From positions 62,001 through 126,000 of the forward strand of contig JADFDO010000001.1 of assembly GCA_018262855.1 (NCBI GenBank): a DNA stretch of 64,000 bases. Direction: 5' to 3'. Source of the DNA: Methanolinea sp. Its GTDB lineage: Archaea; Halobacteriota; Methanomicrobia; Methanomicrobiales; Methanospirillaceae. Below, piece by piece: positions 8,909-16,480 of the stretch (the first letter of the stretch is position 1; every line of letters begins with the position of its first letter). Below the pieces are notes generated by a model. That model saw only the letters and a list, made by a program, of their open reading frames with translations. It was not told the DNA's origin and made no database searches. The translations under genes and the position numbers were made by a program.

Positions 8909-9484
8909 ATGGTGTATGTCTCACACTCTCTCAAGACGGCGCGGCTTGAACTCATCCCTGCGACACTGCCGATGCTCGAGGCCGACCGTGATGACAGGGG
9001 CGTGCTCGGCCTCCTGCTCGATGCCGGGATCCCGGGATCATGGCCCCCTGAACTTGTTGATGACGGGACACTAGCGGATTTTATCCGGATGAAAAAGGAC
9101 GCCTCTGATCCGCATTTCTGCTCCTGGTACTGGATCCTTGAAGATCACGTTGGCATGACAAGGACGCTCATCGGAAGCAGCGGGACCGCGTCATGCCCCG
9201 GGATACCCGATGCGGTGATGATCGGGTACTCTGTTCTTGGTGACTTCAGGAACAGGGGGTATGCAACCGAGGCGATACGACGCCTCGTGCCAGTCATTCT
9301 TTCCTGGCCAGGCATCAGGCGTATCATTGCCACCACCTATCCTGACCTGAAGGCCTCCATAAGGGTCCTCGAGAAGTCCGGTTTTGTCCCTGCAGGAGAG
9401 AGGGAGACCGGGCAGGGAATGGAAGAGGGGACCATCATGTATGTCCTGGAGGCACATGATTCCGGGGTTCCCGGAAGAACATGA
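8909..9484 (+). CDS. GNAT-family N-acetyltransferase, RimJ/RimL-like
   Basis: Predicted acetyl-CoA-dependent acyltransferase of 191 residues. The N-terminal TARLELIPAT segment is typical of the RimJ/RimL subgroup, and the acetyl-CoA loop (motif A) is visible in SVLGDFRNRGYATEAI, followed by the KASIRVLEKSGF segment seen near the end of these proteins. Substrate unknown: protein N-termini, amines and antibiotics are all used within the family. It begins 15 nt after purQ and may be co-transcribed, but no purine link is implied. Confidence 0.82.
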   Translation: MVYVSHSLKTARLELIPATLPMLEADRDDRGVLGLLLDAGIPGSWPPELVDDGTLADFIRMKKDASDPHFCSWYWILEDHVGMTRTLIGSSGTASCPGIPDAVMIGYSVLGDFRNRGYATEAIRRLVPVILSWPGIRRIIATTYPDLKASIRVLEKSGFVPAGERETGQGMEEGTIMYVLEAHDSGVPGRT

Positions 9485-9526
9485 TCAGGCGGGAGAGTGC
9501 CGCCTGAAATCATCACCTCTTCTTTC

Positions 9527-11017
9527 TTACAGCATCCCAATCGCGGGTTCATCTTCAGCACCGGAAACATGGTCCGAGTGGATCTCCTCGCGGGCAATGA
9601 ACGCGAGGATCACGATGAGTATCCCGATGAGGAAGGAGATAAAGAACGCGAGATCAAAACCTGCTGAGAGGACCTGTAATTTAAGATCTGCCGGTGCGGT
9701 CTCTGCCACACCCCGGCGTCCCGCGATCGCCTGGACGCCTTCAAGGAATACCAGGTTGAAGAGCGCGATCCCTATCGTCATCGGGGCAAACCGTTCAAGA
9801 CTCGTCAGGCTGGAGACCATGCCCTGGTAACCCTTTGCGACAGAGTTCAAGATCATGTTGGATATCGGTGTGATCAGGAGCCCCATCCCGAATCCGATCG
9901 CTGACAGGCAGGTCAGGATATACCCGATCGTCGTGTCAACATGCAGGTGCCACATCATATAATATCCGACAAGGAGGATGATTGCCGCAGAGATGCAGAG
10001 GATTCGTGCACCAACCCTGTTGAACAGGAGCCCGGCAAGGATGCCGCTCACCATCATGGCTATGGAGAGGGAGGTAAGCACAAGGCCCGCTGTCGAAGTC
10101 GGGTATCCCAGGACGTACTCGAGGAAGAACGGGAGAAGGTAACTGATCCCCGAGAAACTCAAGAAGACCAGCGCAAGGGCGAGGTTGGTCAGGAGGAAAT
10201 TTCGTTTCTTAAACAGCCTGAGCTCTAGGATCGGACTGCTTGAGTGCAGTTCGTTCCAGAGGAACATCCCCATGGCGACGAAGGATATGGCGAGCATCCC
10301 AAGGATTACTGGCGATGTCCAGCCGTAGGTATTCCCCTCCGTGACCGCAAAGAGAAGCGTCGCAAGGCCCACAAAGACAAGGGCAGCACCCGACCGGTCA
10401 AACCCTGAAAGACCACCTTTAGCCTGGGAGGCCGGGATTACCCTTGCGCCAAGTAATACGGCGAAGATCCCTATGGGGACGTTGATGAAGAAGATCCAGT
10501 GCCAGGATATATACTGGGTCAGCAGGCCGCCGACAGTCGGACCTATCGCGGTGCCGAGCGCTGCAAGGGTCATGATGACCCCCATGGCTTTACCCTTCAT
10601 ATCCATCGGGATGAATGCCGTCACCATCGCCGGGGCGATAGCAGTGATCATGGCTCCACCGATCCCCTGGAAGACCCGGGATACCACGAGCAGGGGGAAT
10701 GAGTTGAACATATCCGGGAGGACCCCGCATGCAAGGGATCCGATAGTGAAGATGATGAATCCTGAAAGGAAGACCCTCTTGAACCCGATAATGTCTGAAA
10801 CCTTCCCGAAGATCAGGACACACCCGGCCATGACGAGCAGATAGGCGGTTGCCACCCAGCTTACGGTGCTTGACGAGATGGAAAACGCTTCAGATATGGT
10901 GGGAAGTGCGATATTCACGATGGTGCCGTCAAGCGATGACATGAATATGGCGAGCGAGATTGAGAGGATTATCAGGAAAAATGGGGCATGCGGAGTTTTT
11001 CCGGGAGTGTTGCTCAT
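9527..11017 (-). CDS. MFS multidrug exporter, DHA2 (EmrB/QacA) family
   Basis: Integral membrane protein of 496 residues with about 14 hydrophobic segments, as in the 14-TM drug:H+ antiporter family. Motifs visible: GTIVNIALPTI in TM1, GKVSDIIGFKRVF (motif A) in loop 2-3, and ALGTAIGPTVGG (motif C, antiporter motif) in TM5. A minus-strand TTTTTTATAG element near 11060-11070 is a plausible TATA box giving a short leader. Likely exports hydrophobic cations, drugs or metabolites; the sequence does not specify the substrate. No adjacent regulator gene. Confidence 0.9.
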   Translation of the reverse strand: MSNTPGKTPHAPFFLIILSISLAIFMSSLDGTIVNIALPTISEAFSISSSTVSWVATAYLLVMAGCVLIFGKVSDIIGFKRVFLSGFIIFTIGSLACGVLPDMFNSFPLLVVSRVFQGIGGAMITAIAPAMVTAFIPMDMKGKAMGVIMTLAALGTAIGPTVGGLLTQYISWHWIFFINVPIGIFAVLLGARVIPASQAKGGLSGFDRSGAALVFVGLATLLFAVTEGNTYGWTSPVILGMLAISFVAMGMFLWNELHSSSPILELRLFKKRNFLLTNLALALVFLSFSGISYLLPFFLEYVLGYPTSTAGLVLTSLSIAMMVSGILAGLLFNRVGARILCISAAIILLVGYYMMWHLHVDTTIGYILTCLSAIGFGMGLLITPISNMILNSVAKGYQGMVSSLTSLERFAPMTIGIALFNLVFLEGVQAIAGRRGVAETAPADLKLQVLSAGFDLAFFISFLIGILIVILAFIAREEIHSDHVSGAEDEPAIGML

Positions 11018-11071
11018 TTCACTATAATTCCCATGGTTGGAAGATTATTGTTTGCGATCGCTATAAAAAAA

Positions 11072-11878
11072 TCAGAGCAGGCCTGCCGTGTTGAGGCCCG
11101 CGATGATATTGATGGCCATGATAAGAACAAGCAGGCGCCCGAGCCATAGATGGATGGACCTGACCAATTTTTTCCGTTCAACGGGGACATTGCGGCGGAT
11201 GAATGCAAGACCCAGGACGAGGAAGAGGATCACGAGCATGAGGAGACCCAGCCAGGCATGGGGAACCCGGATATTGGGCCCTCCGGAGAGTGAGACCATG
11301 GTATATGCTATTCCCATTGCAAGAATCGTCAAAACACCCCCAAAGGCGGAGGTCAGCGTGTGGAGGCGATACCACGCTTTGATCCGTCTCCCTGCAAGTG
11401 GCAGGAGTGCGGAGAGCAGGAACAAGAGAAAGGCCACAGACATCATGACCGCATGGATTGGCAGGAGCGATGTGTATGACCAGGGGGAAGAATTGGCAGA
11501 TATTGGACCGATCGTACCGTTCGTCCCTGGAACCTTGTATTGGCTGGTGATTGAACCGCCAATGTTGCAGCGAGCCGTCACGATGACAGTATCCCCGGCA
11601 TTAAGTTGCAGGGGGTAGCGGTATGTGAAAGTCTCGATAGATGGTTGCCCTGTATACTGGAGTGTGTCGATGATCCCGCTGTTCTTGCTGATCTCGATCT
11701 CATGAACATAGTGGGAAGAGGGATCATTTACACGGTGGGTTAAGGTGACCAGGATGCTGTTCGAGTCAGGATCATCAAGGATCTTCAGATCTGACGGAGG
11801 ATGCGCCGAGACCTGGGCGCAGGCGATGAATATGGTGAACACTATCACCGCGAGATATCTTGCAGGCTTCCGATCCAT
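11072..11878 (-). CDS. Secreted N-domain plus cytochrome b561-like four-helix membrane protein
   Basis: A signal peptide (1-25) is followed by an extracytoplasmic domain (26-130) starting HPPSDLKI, with THRV.DPS.HYV and CNIGGS segments resembling desulfoferrodoxin/SoxZ-like beta-sandwiches. Four transmembrane helices follow, with His at 142, 173, 207 and 243, spaced as in cytochrome b561-type di-heme proteins. Predicted role is electron transfer across the membrane to or from the outer domain; this is inference from the pattern. No redox partner is adjacent. Its upstream region shares the box array with the ECF operon, so it may be co-regulated. Confidence 0.6.
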   Translation of the reverse strand: MDRKPARYLAVIVFTIFIACAQVSAHPPSDLKILDDPDSNSILVTLTHRVNDPSSHYVHEIEISKNSGIIDTLQYTGQPSIETFTYRYPLQLNAGDTVIVTARCNIGGSITSQYKVPGTNGTIGPISANSSPWSYTSLLPIHAVMMSVAFLLFLLSALLPLAGRRIKAWYRLHTLTSAFGGVLTILAMGIAYTMVSLSGGPNIRVPHAWLGLLMLVILFLVLGLAFIRRNVPVERKKLVRSIHLWLGRLLVLIMAINIIAGLNTAGLL

Positions 11879-11951
11879 GCATCAGAGTGTGACCAGTCGC
11901 ATTAATGAATGCTCGTTTGAGACGGCTATCCACCCGTTCCAGCACCCTTTT

Positions 11952-11987
11952 TATACATGGGTGTACAATTTTATACATCAAAGTACA
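11952..11987. promoter_or_regulatory. Four TRP-box-like hexamers at exact 10-bp spacing
   Basis: TATACA (11952), TGTACA (11962), TATACA (11972) and AGTACA (11982) start exactly one helical turn apart. TGTACA is the consensus TRP box bound by the archaeal repressor TrpY in Methanothermobacter; the other three differ by one base. The array overlaps TATA-like sequences on both strands (TTTTTATA at about 11949 on the plus strand, TATAAAA on the minus strand), so it could control both divergent transcripts. Confidence 0.5.
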
Positions 11988-12005
11988 CAGGTGCAGAACA
12001 AAGGA

Positions 12006-12170
12006 ATGAAATATTCTGTGACTGGATACCGGATTCCGGAAAAGATACGGAAATCATCGATATTTTTCCCGGTGCTGGCCCCCTGGCGTTCTCATCCCCG
12101 GGTAACTGCATCCTCCCTGATCTGCCTTTCGAATAACAAGTCCATAGTATCTGATGTGACTCGAACATGA
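12006..12170 (+). CDS. Possible leader ORF coupled to the ECF S component
   Basis: A 54-codon ORF starts 15-20 nt after the GGTG at 11990-11993 and ends in TGA overlapping the next ATG (ATGA at 12167-12170). A transcript from the TATA-like element near 11950 would begin just before it. It includes a single Trp (APWR) and has no recognisable domain. The exact stop-start coupling is the main support; it may be a non-functional reading frame across a roughly 190-nt leader. Confidence 0.3.
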   Translation: MKYSVTGYRIPEKIRKSSIFFPVLAPWRSHPRVTASSLICLSNNKSIVSDVTRT

Positions 12171-12682
12171 AATCAAAAGACATTGCCATTGTTGGCATAT
12201 TGCTGGCCATCGGCGCAATACTGCGCTATTTCCTGGCCATGCTGCATACCCCGCTGACTCCGAATATGATTATTGCCTTCTACTGCCTGGCAATAATACT
12301 GGTAAGGCCGAAACTTCTGGAAGCGCTTGGAATCGGTATCGTTGCAGGAATTCTCTCGATGCTCATCTCAAGTTCCATGTTCCCTCCCGGCAACCTCATC
12401 AGCGAACCACTCGGTGCCCTTGCATGCTTCGGGCTGTATGCCATTCTTAAGGAGAAGATCGCAGGCGCCGCGGTGACCACGTTTGTCACCACCCTCGTGA
12501 GCGGTTTTTCATGGGTTGCGGTATCGCTTGTAGCCGTTTCATTCGGGTTCGCAACGCTTAAAACGACGATGATGGGCTACATGACGGTATTCGTGCCTAT
12601 CGTCATAATCACCGCGATCTTCAATGCAATTATTGTACAGATCCTCTTCTTCCCGGCCAACCGTGTGTTGAACAGGGGATGA
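12167..12682 (+). CDS. ECF transporter S component, TrpP-like
   Basis: Small membrane protein (171 residues, five to six hydrophobic helices) starting MKSKDIAIVGILLAIGAI, typical for substrate-binding S components of energy-coupling-factor transporters. The polar P-containing loops (HTPLTPNM, PPGNLISEP) and overall shape resemble the TrpP tryptophan transporter group; substrate is therefore tentatively tryptophan, an inference helped by the TGTACA boxes upstream. It is followed 3 nt later by the ATPase and then the T component, so the whole transporter is one operon. No RBS is obvious, which fits coupling to the upstream reading frame. Confidence 0.75.
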   Translation: MKSKDIAIVGILLAIGAILRYFLAMLHTPLTPNMIIAFYCLAIILVRPKLLEALGIGIVAGILSMLISSSMFPPGNLISEPLGALACFGLYAILKEKIAGAAVTTFVTTLVSGFSWVAVSLVAVSFGFATLKTTMMGYMTVFVPIVIITAIFNAIIVQILFFPANRVLNRG

Positions 12683-12685
12683 GAG

Positions 12686-14122
12686 ATGATCACGCTTGAG
12701 GATGTCAGCTACACCTACCCGCGTGGGGAAAGGCAGGCAATCGCCGGGGTATCCGTGAAAATCGAGCCCGGGGAGTGCCTGTTTATCACCGGCCCCTCTG
12801 GGGCGGGAAAGACCACCCTGTGCATGGCGGCAGCCGGCATCCTTGAGCATGAGTACGGTGGAGAGAAGAGCGGGAGGATCGCCATTAATGGCCGGGATGT
12901 AAAAGAGTATTCAAGTCTCTCTGAGATCGCCGGCCACGTGGGGATGGTTTTTGATGACCCCGAAGCCCAGCTGCTGTTTACCTCAGTGGAAGAGGAGATC
13001 CTTTCAGCGCTTGAAAGGAGAGGACTCCGGCCCCAGGAGATCGAGGAACGACTCGCCTCGATCATGGAAGTCACCCATCTCACTTTGCTCCGTGAGAGGC
13101 CCCCCCATGCGCTCTCCGGGGGACAGAAACAGAGGCTGGTGCTCGCCACAACTCTCGCCCTTGGCACCGATATCGTGATCCTCGATGAACCCACCGCAGA
13201 ACTTGACGAACACGGAACCGAGAGCATCATCTCTGTACTTCAGGAACTCAAGGCCAGTGGTAAGACAATAATTGTCACCGAGCACAAATTCGCACGATTC
13301 CGCAATCTTGTCGACCAGATGGCTGTGATGGAGGGAGGCAAAATCCGGGCCCTTGGAAGACCCGGAAACCTCATTTCTGATGAGTTTGTCAGGGGCGTCA
13401 TATTTCCCGATTTCTCGGGAATCCGGGATGGCAAGGACACATCACACTCAGGCGATCGCGGCCCACTGGTGTCCGTGAAGAACCTCGAGCATGCGTATGG
13501 CGAAGTTGAGGCCCTGAAAGGTGTGAGCCTGGATATCTTCCCGGGCGAATTCGTTGCCATCGTGGGGGAGAACGGATCCGGGAAGACAACCCTGATAAAG
13601 CACCTGATCGGGCTCCTGCGTCCCACGAAGGGCACCGTTATGGTTGACGGAAAAGACGCGGGAAAGGCTCCTGTGTCGGATCTCGCACATTCCGTGGGGC
13701 TTGTGTTCCAGAATCCTGACCACATGTTCTTTGCCGACACCGTGGCAGAGGAGGTCATGTTCGGCATCAGGAACCTTGGCATTCAGGACCCTGAACAGGT
13801 CCTTGAGACGGTACTTGACTCCACCGGCCTTTCCCATGCGAAGGACCTCTATCCCCGTTGGCTCTCGCGGGGAGAACGCCAGAGACTTGCCATTGCGTGC
13901 GTCCTTGCAATGCGCCCCAGGCTGATCATCCTTGATGAACCCACCACAGGGCTTGACGGCAGGGAGGCAAGGGAGGTGATGGAGATCCTAAGAGACCTCC
14001 GGCAGGAGGGGAGGACAATTGTGATGGTCACCCACAGCCGCCAGATCGCCGAGGAGTGCACTGACCGGATCATCACCATCGATGCGGGAAAGATCCAGTC
14101 AGACATCCGCAGGGAGGGATGA
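12686..14122 (+). CDS. ECF transporter ATPase, two ABC domains fused
   Basis: Energises the ECF importer. Two complete ABC domains lie in one chain: first Walker A GPSGAGKTT at 36-44, signature LSGGQ at 143-147 and Walker B ILDEPTAELD; second Walker A GENGSGKTT at 294-302, degenerate signature LSRGE near 400, and Walker B ILDEPTTGLD. This equals the EcfA1-EcfA2 heterodimer of bacteria as a single polypeptide. Two Q-loops, FDDPEAQ and FQNPDH, are also visible. The start ATG follows the S-component stop by 3 nt, and the end is 3 nt from the T component. Confidence 0.93.
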   Translation: MITLEDVSYTYPRGERQAIAGVSVKIEPGECLFITGPSGAGKTTLCMAAAGILEHEYGGEKSGRIAINGRDVKEYSSLSEIAGHVGMVFDDPEAQLLFTSVEEEILSALERRGLRPQEIEERLASIMEVTHLTLLRERPPHALSGGQKQRLVLATTLALGTDIVILDEPTAELDEHGTESIISVLQELKASGKTIIVTEHKFARFRNLVDQMAVMEGGKIRALGRPGNLISDEFVRGVIFPDFSGIRDGKDTSHSGDRGPLVSVKNLEHAYGEVEALKGVSLDIFPGEFVAIVGENGSGKTTLIKHLIGLLRPTKGTVMVDGKDAGKAPVSDLAHSVGLVFQNPDHMFFADTVAEEVMFGIRNLGIQDPEQVLETVLDSTGLSHAKDLYPRWLSRGERQRLAIACVLAMRPRLIILDEPTTGLDGREAREVMEILRDLRQEGRTIVMVTHSRQIAEECTDRIITIDAGKIQSDIRREG

Positions 14123-14125
14123 GAG

Positions 14126-14902
14126 ATGAGGGAGATTCTCCAGTATATCCACAAGGATGCATTCTTTCACCGGTTGCACCCCGGCACCAAGATCTTTCTT
14201 GTCCTGGCAATCGGCATCGTCACGCTCCTCACGCTGGATATCCCCGTGCTCTGCCTGATCCTTCTCGCCGTCCTCTGCATGGCCCTTATCGGCCGGGTTC
14301 TCCGGGAAGTACTCCAGCAGATGGCGCTGATACTCGCGATGAGCGTGATCTTCATCCTGATCACGCTGATCACCATGCCCAACGGGCAGGTCCTCGGGTA
14401 TCTGATTCCAGGGGGGTACCTGCCAGTCACCACAGGGGCGCTGTATGCAGGGGTTCTCCTCACGCTCAGGTTTGCCATCCTCATCATCTCATTCCAGATC
14501 TTCGTGATCACCACGCAGCCACGCGATCTGGTGAACACCCTCGAGAAGATCGGGATCCCCATTGATTACAACCTGATGTTCCTCATTGCTCTCAGGTTCA
14601 TCCCGACCCTTCAGATCGAGGCGACCAAGATACACGAGGCACAGCTCGCCCGCGGATATGCCCCGGGATCCGGATTCGTCGGACGCATCAAGAGCGTGGC
14701 GCCCGTCATGGTTCCCCTCGTCTCAAATGCCCTCGCACGCACGACGGTACTTGGCCTGACCATCGACATGCGGGGATACCGGACCAGGAAGCGGACACCT
14801 TTCAGGGAAGAGCATATGAACCTTCCTGACAAGGTGGTTTGTGTCGTCGTCGGTCTGTTCCTTATCGCTTTCCTCGGTACGATTGTCCTCACTCTTTTCT
14901 GA
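14126..14902 (+). CDS. ecfT: ECF transporter transmembrane (T) component
   Basis: Membrane scaffold that couples the ATPase to the S component. The 258-residue protein has N-terminal and C-terminal hydrophobic helices and, in the cytoplasmic coupling region, the diagnostic Ala-Arg-Gly type motifs: ARG at 175-177 (QLARGYAPGSGF) and MRG at 215-217. A GGAGGGATGAG sequence across the end of the ATPase gene is its ribosome binding site. Last gene of the operon, followed by a T6 run at 14927. Confidence 0.92.
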   Translation: MREILQYIHKDAFFHRLHPGTKIFLVLAIGIVTLLTLDIPVLCLILLAVLCMALIGRVLREVLQQMALILAMSVIFILITLITMPNGQVLGYLIPGGYLPVTTGALYAGVLLTLRFAILIISFQIFVITTQPRDLVNTLEKIGIPIDYNLMFLIALRFIPTLQIEATKIHEAQLARGYAPGSGFVGRIKSVAPVMVPLVSNALARTTVLGLTIDMRGYRTRKRTPFREEHMNLPDKVVCVVVGLFLIAFLGTIVLTLF

Positions 14903-14926
14903 ATATGTGTCATCGTTTGTCACAAC

Positions 14927-14932
14927 TTTTTT
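14927..14932 (+). terminator. T-run terminator of the ECF operon
   Basis: Six consecutive T 25 nt after the ecfT stop, in a locally T-rich stretch; archaeal RNA polymerase terminates at such runs without needing a hairpin. Confidence 0.4.
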
Positions 14933-15012
14933 CTACAGGCAGCGAACATCTCTCACCCAATGCCTACATGCTCAGATTGCTTCCTATACCAGCCAGGAAA
15001 AGGGAATAAAGA

Positions 15013-15045
15013 GGGGGAGTGCCGTATTCACGGTCCGACTCCCCC
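15013..15045 (+). other. Strong nested hairpin in the intergenic region
   Basis: GGGGGAGT (15013-15020) pairs perfectly with ACTCCCCC (15038-15045), and inside it CCGT (15022-15025) pairs with ACGG (15030-15033) around an ATTC loop. It lies in a gene-free gap between the ECF operon and the small secreted genes. It could be a small RNA element, a processing site or a terminator stem, but no T run follows it. Confidence 0.45.
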
Positions 15046-15122
15046 GGACAGGGACTCTGAAAGGTGCCCTTCACGCACATTCAGGCCGCGAACCTGATCA
15101 ATCACCGGAAATGACGCATACA

Positions 15123-15129
15123 TTTAAAT
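15123..15129 (+). promoter_or_regulatory. TATA box of the first small secreted gene
   Basis: TTTAAAT centred 27 bp before the ATG at 15153, consistent with a leaderless transcript and favouring 15153 over 15147 as start. Confidence 0.5.
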
Positions 15130-15152
15130 GGGGTAATTGATACCTCATGTAT

Positions 15153-15449
15153 ATGAACAAGATGGCATTCAGCATACTGATAGTACTGATTGTGGTTGCC
15201 TTCGTTACAGCTCCTGCTGCAGCTGGATTCTACTATCCTTACAGCCAGCAAGCAACACGAATTCCACAGTTCGACTACGCACGCAGCAACGCCTACAGTC
15301 CTGGTGTAAAGGACATGCCCACAAAGATCTCCTATCTCCCTGCGATTCAGGCATTCAACCTGATACCTATCTCACCGTCAGGCTTTAACGGCGCCGGGAC
15401 CGGGATCACGATCTCCACCGGCAAATGGAGCTCACTCTTCGGAACCTGA
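15153..15449 (+). CDS. Small secreted protein of unknown function, paralogue 1
   Basis: A 98-residue protein with an N-terminal signal peptide (MNKMAFSILIVLIVVAFV to about TAPAAAG) and a Tyr/Pro/Asn-rich mature part of about 70 residues (FYYPYSQQ, SYLPAIQAFNLIP, GTGITIS). No domain recognised. The second ATG (15153) is preferred: it lies 27 bp from the TATA box and gives the same MNK start as the paralogue downstream. The two share signal peptide style, APAAAG junction, an internal (L)xAxQA segment and size. Predicted to be exported; role unknown. Confidence 0.65.
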   Translation: MNKMAFSILIVLIVVAFVTAPAAAGFYYPYSQQATRIPQFDYARSNAYSPGVKDMPTKISYLPAIQAFNLIPISPSGFNGAGTGITISTGKWSSLFGT

Positions 15450-15553
15450 TGATCCTTCAAGGAGATCCTGGTAGTGAATTCCAGGAGTTCCATTTATTTT
15501 CTTGTCCCTCTTTCCAATAAATAAAGACGCTTCCCCTGATCTATAGCGGATAA

Positions 15554-15560
15554 TTTTTAT
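15554..15560 (+). promoter_or_regulatory. TATA box of the second small secreted gene
   Basis: TTTTTAT centred about 29 bp before the ATG at 15586, again fitting a leaderless transcript. Confidence 0.5.
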
Positions 15561-15585
15561 GTGCTGTGAGTGACACTTCTTGATC

Positions 15586-15900
15586 ATGAATAAGAGGACT
15601 CTCTGTATCCTGGCAGCCCTCATGGCACTGATCCTTATCGTCGCACCAGCTGCTGCCGGGATCTATTCCACCCGGATGCCCAACATCCGGAATCCCGCAA
15701 TGAACTTATATTCACAGGCAACGATTGGCTTAAGTCCCAATAATGCACTTCTTTCTGCGGTCCAGGCAAAAGACTATCAACCGAGAACCATCACCGCGTT
15801 CGGCATGGGATCAGAAGTGACCACGTCACTTGGAGACCTGTGGACAACTCGTCTAATCCCCCCGGTCAATTTCGGATGCGGGTGCGGGTGCAGCAGCTGA
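15586..15900 (+). CDS. Small secreted protein of unknown function, paralogue 2, Cys-rich end
   Basis: A 104-residue protein starting MNKRTLCILAALMALILI with signal peptide ending near APAAAG, like its upstream neighbour. The mature part (IYSTRMPNIRNPAMNLYSQA, then AVQAKDYQPRTI) is followed by an unusual Cys-Gly tail, FGCGCGCSS, absent from the paralogue. This tail could bind metal, form disulfides or be modified. Has its own TATA box, so the pair are separate transcripts rather than an operon. A TTG at 15580 is in frame but less likely as start. Converges on the methyltransferase gene. Confidence 0.65.
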   Translation: MNKRTLCILAALMALILIVAPAAAGIYSTRMPNIRNPAMNLYSQATIGLSPNNALLSAVQAKDYQPRTITAFGMGSEVTTSLGDLWTTRLIPPVNFGCGCGCSS

Positions 15901-15925
15901 TCGAACAGATCTATATTTTCCAGCT

Positions 15926-16480
15926 TTAAAGGACCGCTCTGCACCTGATCACAACGAGCGTCTCCCCTTCCACGTGCTTTTCTGCCACTGCCTCACATTG
16001 AAAGCCCTGTTGTGCGAAGATCCCATTGACCCTGTCCAGTCCGGTCAGGGACGAGAGTAGGAGAAGGATCCGGCCGCCCGGAGCAAGAACCTTCCCTGCC
16101 TGTGCAGCAAAGCGTGCAATCACCCTGCATCCGTCCTCACCGCCATCAAGGGCATGCTCCAGCCAGTCGTCGATCCTCTCGTCAGTGTCCGTTGGAAGGT
16201 AGGGTGGATTGAAGAGTATCAGGTCAAACGGGCCCCGTAAGCCGCAGCACAGGTCGCAGCGGACCGCATCAATACCCTTCCCGCAGGTCTCCCGGACAGC
16301 ATGGGGATTGATATCCGTTCCCAGCACCAGGGCAATCTCCGCAAGCCTGGCAGCAATAAAACCACTCCCGCATCCCACTTCCAGCACGCGATCACAGGGA
16401 TTTATTTCCTTAAGAGAAGCTTCAAGGAGTAGATACGTGTCCTCCATCGGAGGATACACCTGGGGATGGATCACGGACAT
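15926..16480 (-). CDS. HemK2/Mtq2-type class I methyltransferase (release factor glutamine methyltransferase)
   Basis: SAM-dependent methyltransferase of 184 residues. Motif I is LEVGCGSGFIA, and the catalytic NPPY (LILFNPPYLPTD) is the hallmark of the HemK family that methylates the Gln of the GGQ motif in release factors. The lack of an N-terminal HemK helical domain and the small size fit the archaeal/eukaryotic Mtq2 (HEMK2) branch acting on aRF1. It overlaps the end of the upstream rsmA by 10 nt, so it is the last gene of the long minus-strand translation operon. Confidence 0.87.
   Translation of the reverse strand: MSVIHPQVYPPMEDTYLLLEASLKEINPCDRVLEVGCGSGFIAARLAEIALVLGTDINPHAVRETCGKGIDAVRCDLCCGLRGPFDLILFNPPYLPTDTDERIDDWLEHALDGGEDGCRVIARFAAQAGKVLAPGGRILLLLSSLTGLDRVNGIFAQQGFQCEAVAEKHVEGETLVVIRCRAVL

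Noticed and set aside
15013-15060. H/ACA guide RNA or tRNA
   Set aside because: The hairpin lacks an internal pocket and kink-turn, and an ACA nearby is not correctly placed; no tRNA-like cloverleaf or T-loop sequence is present.
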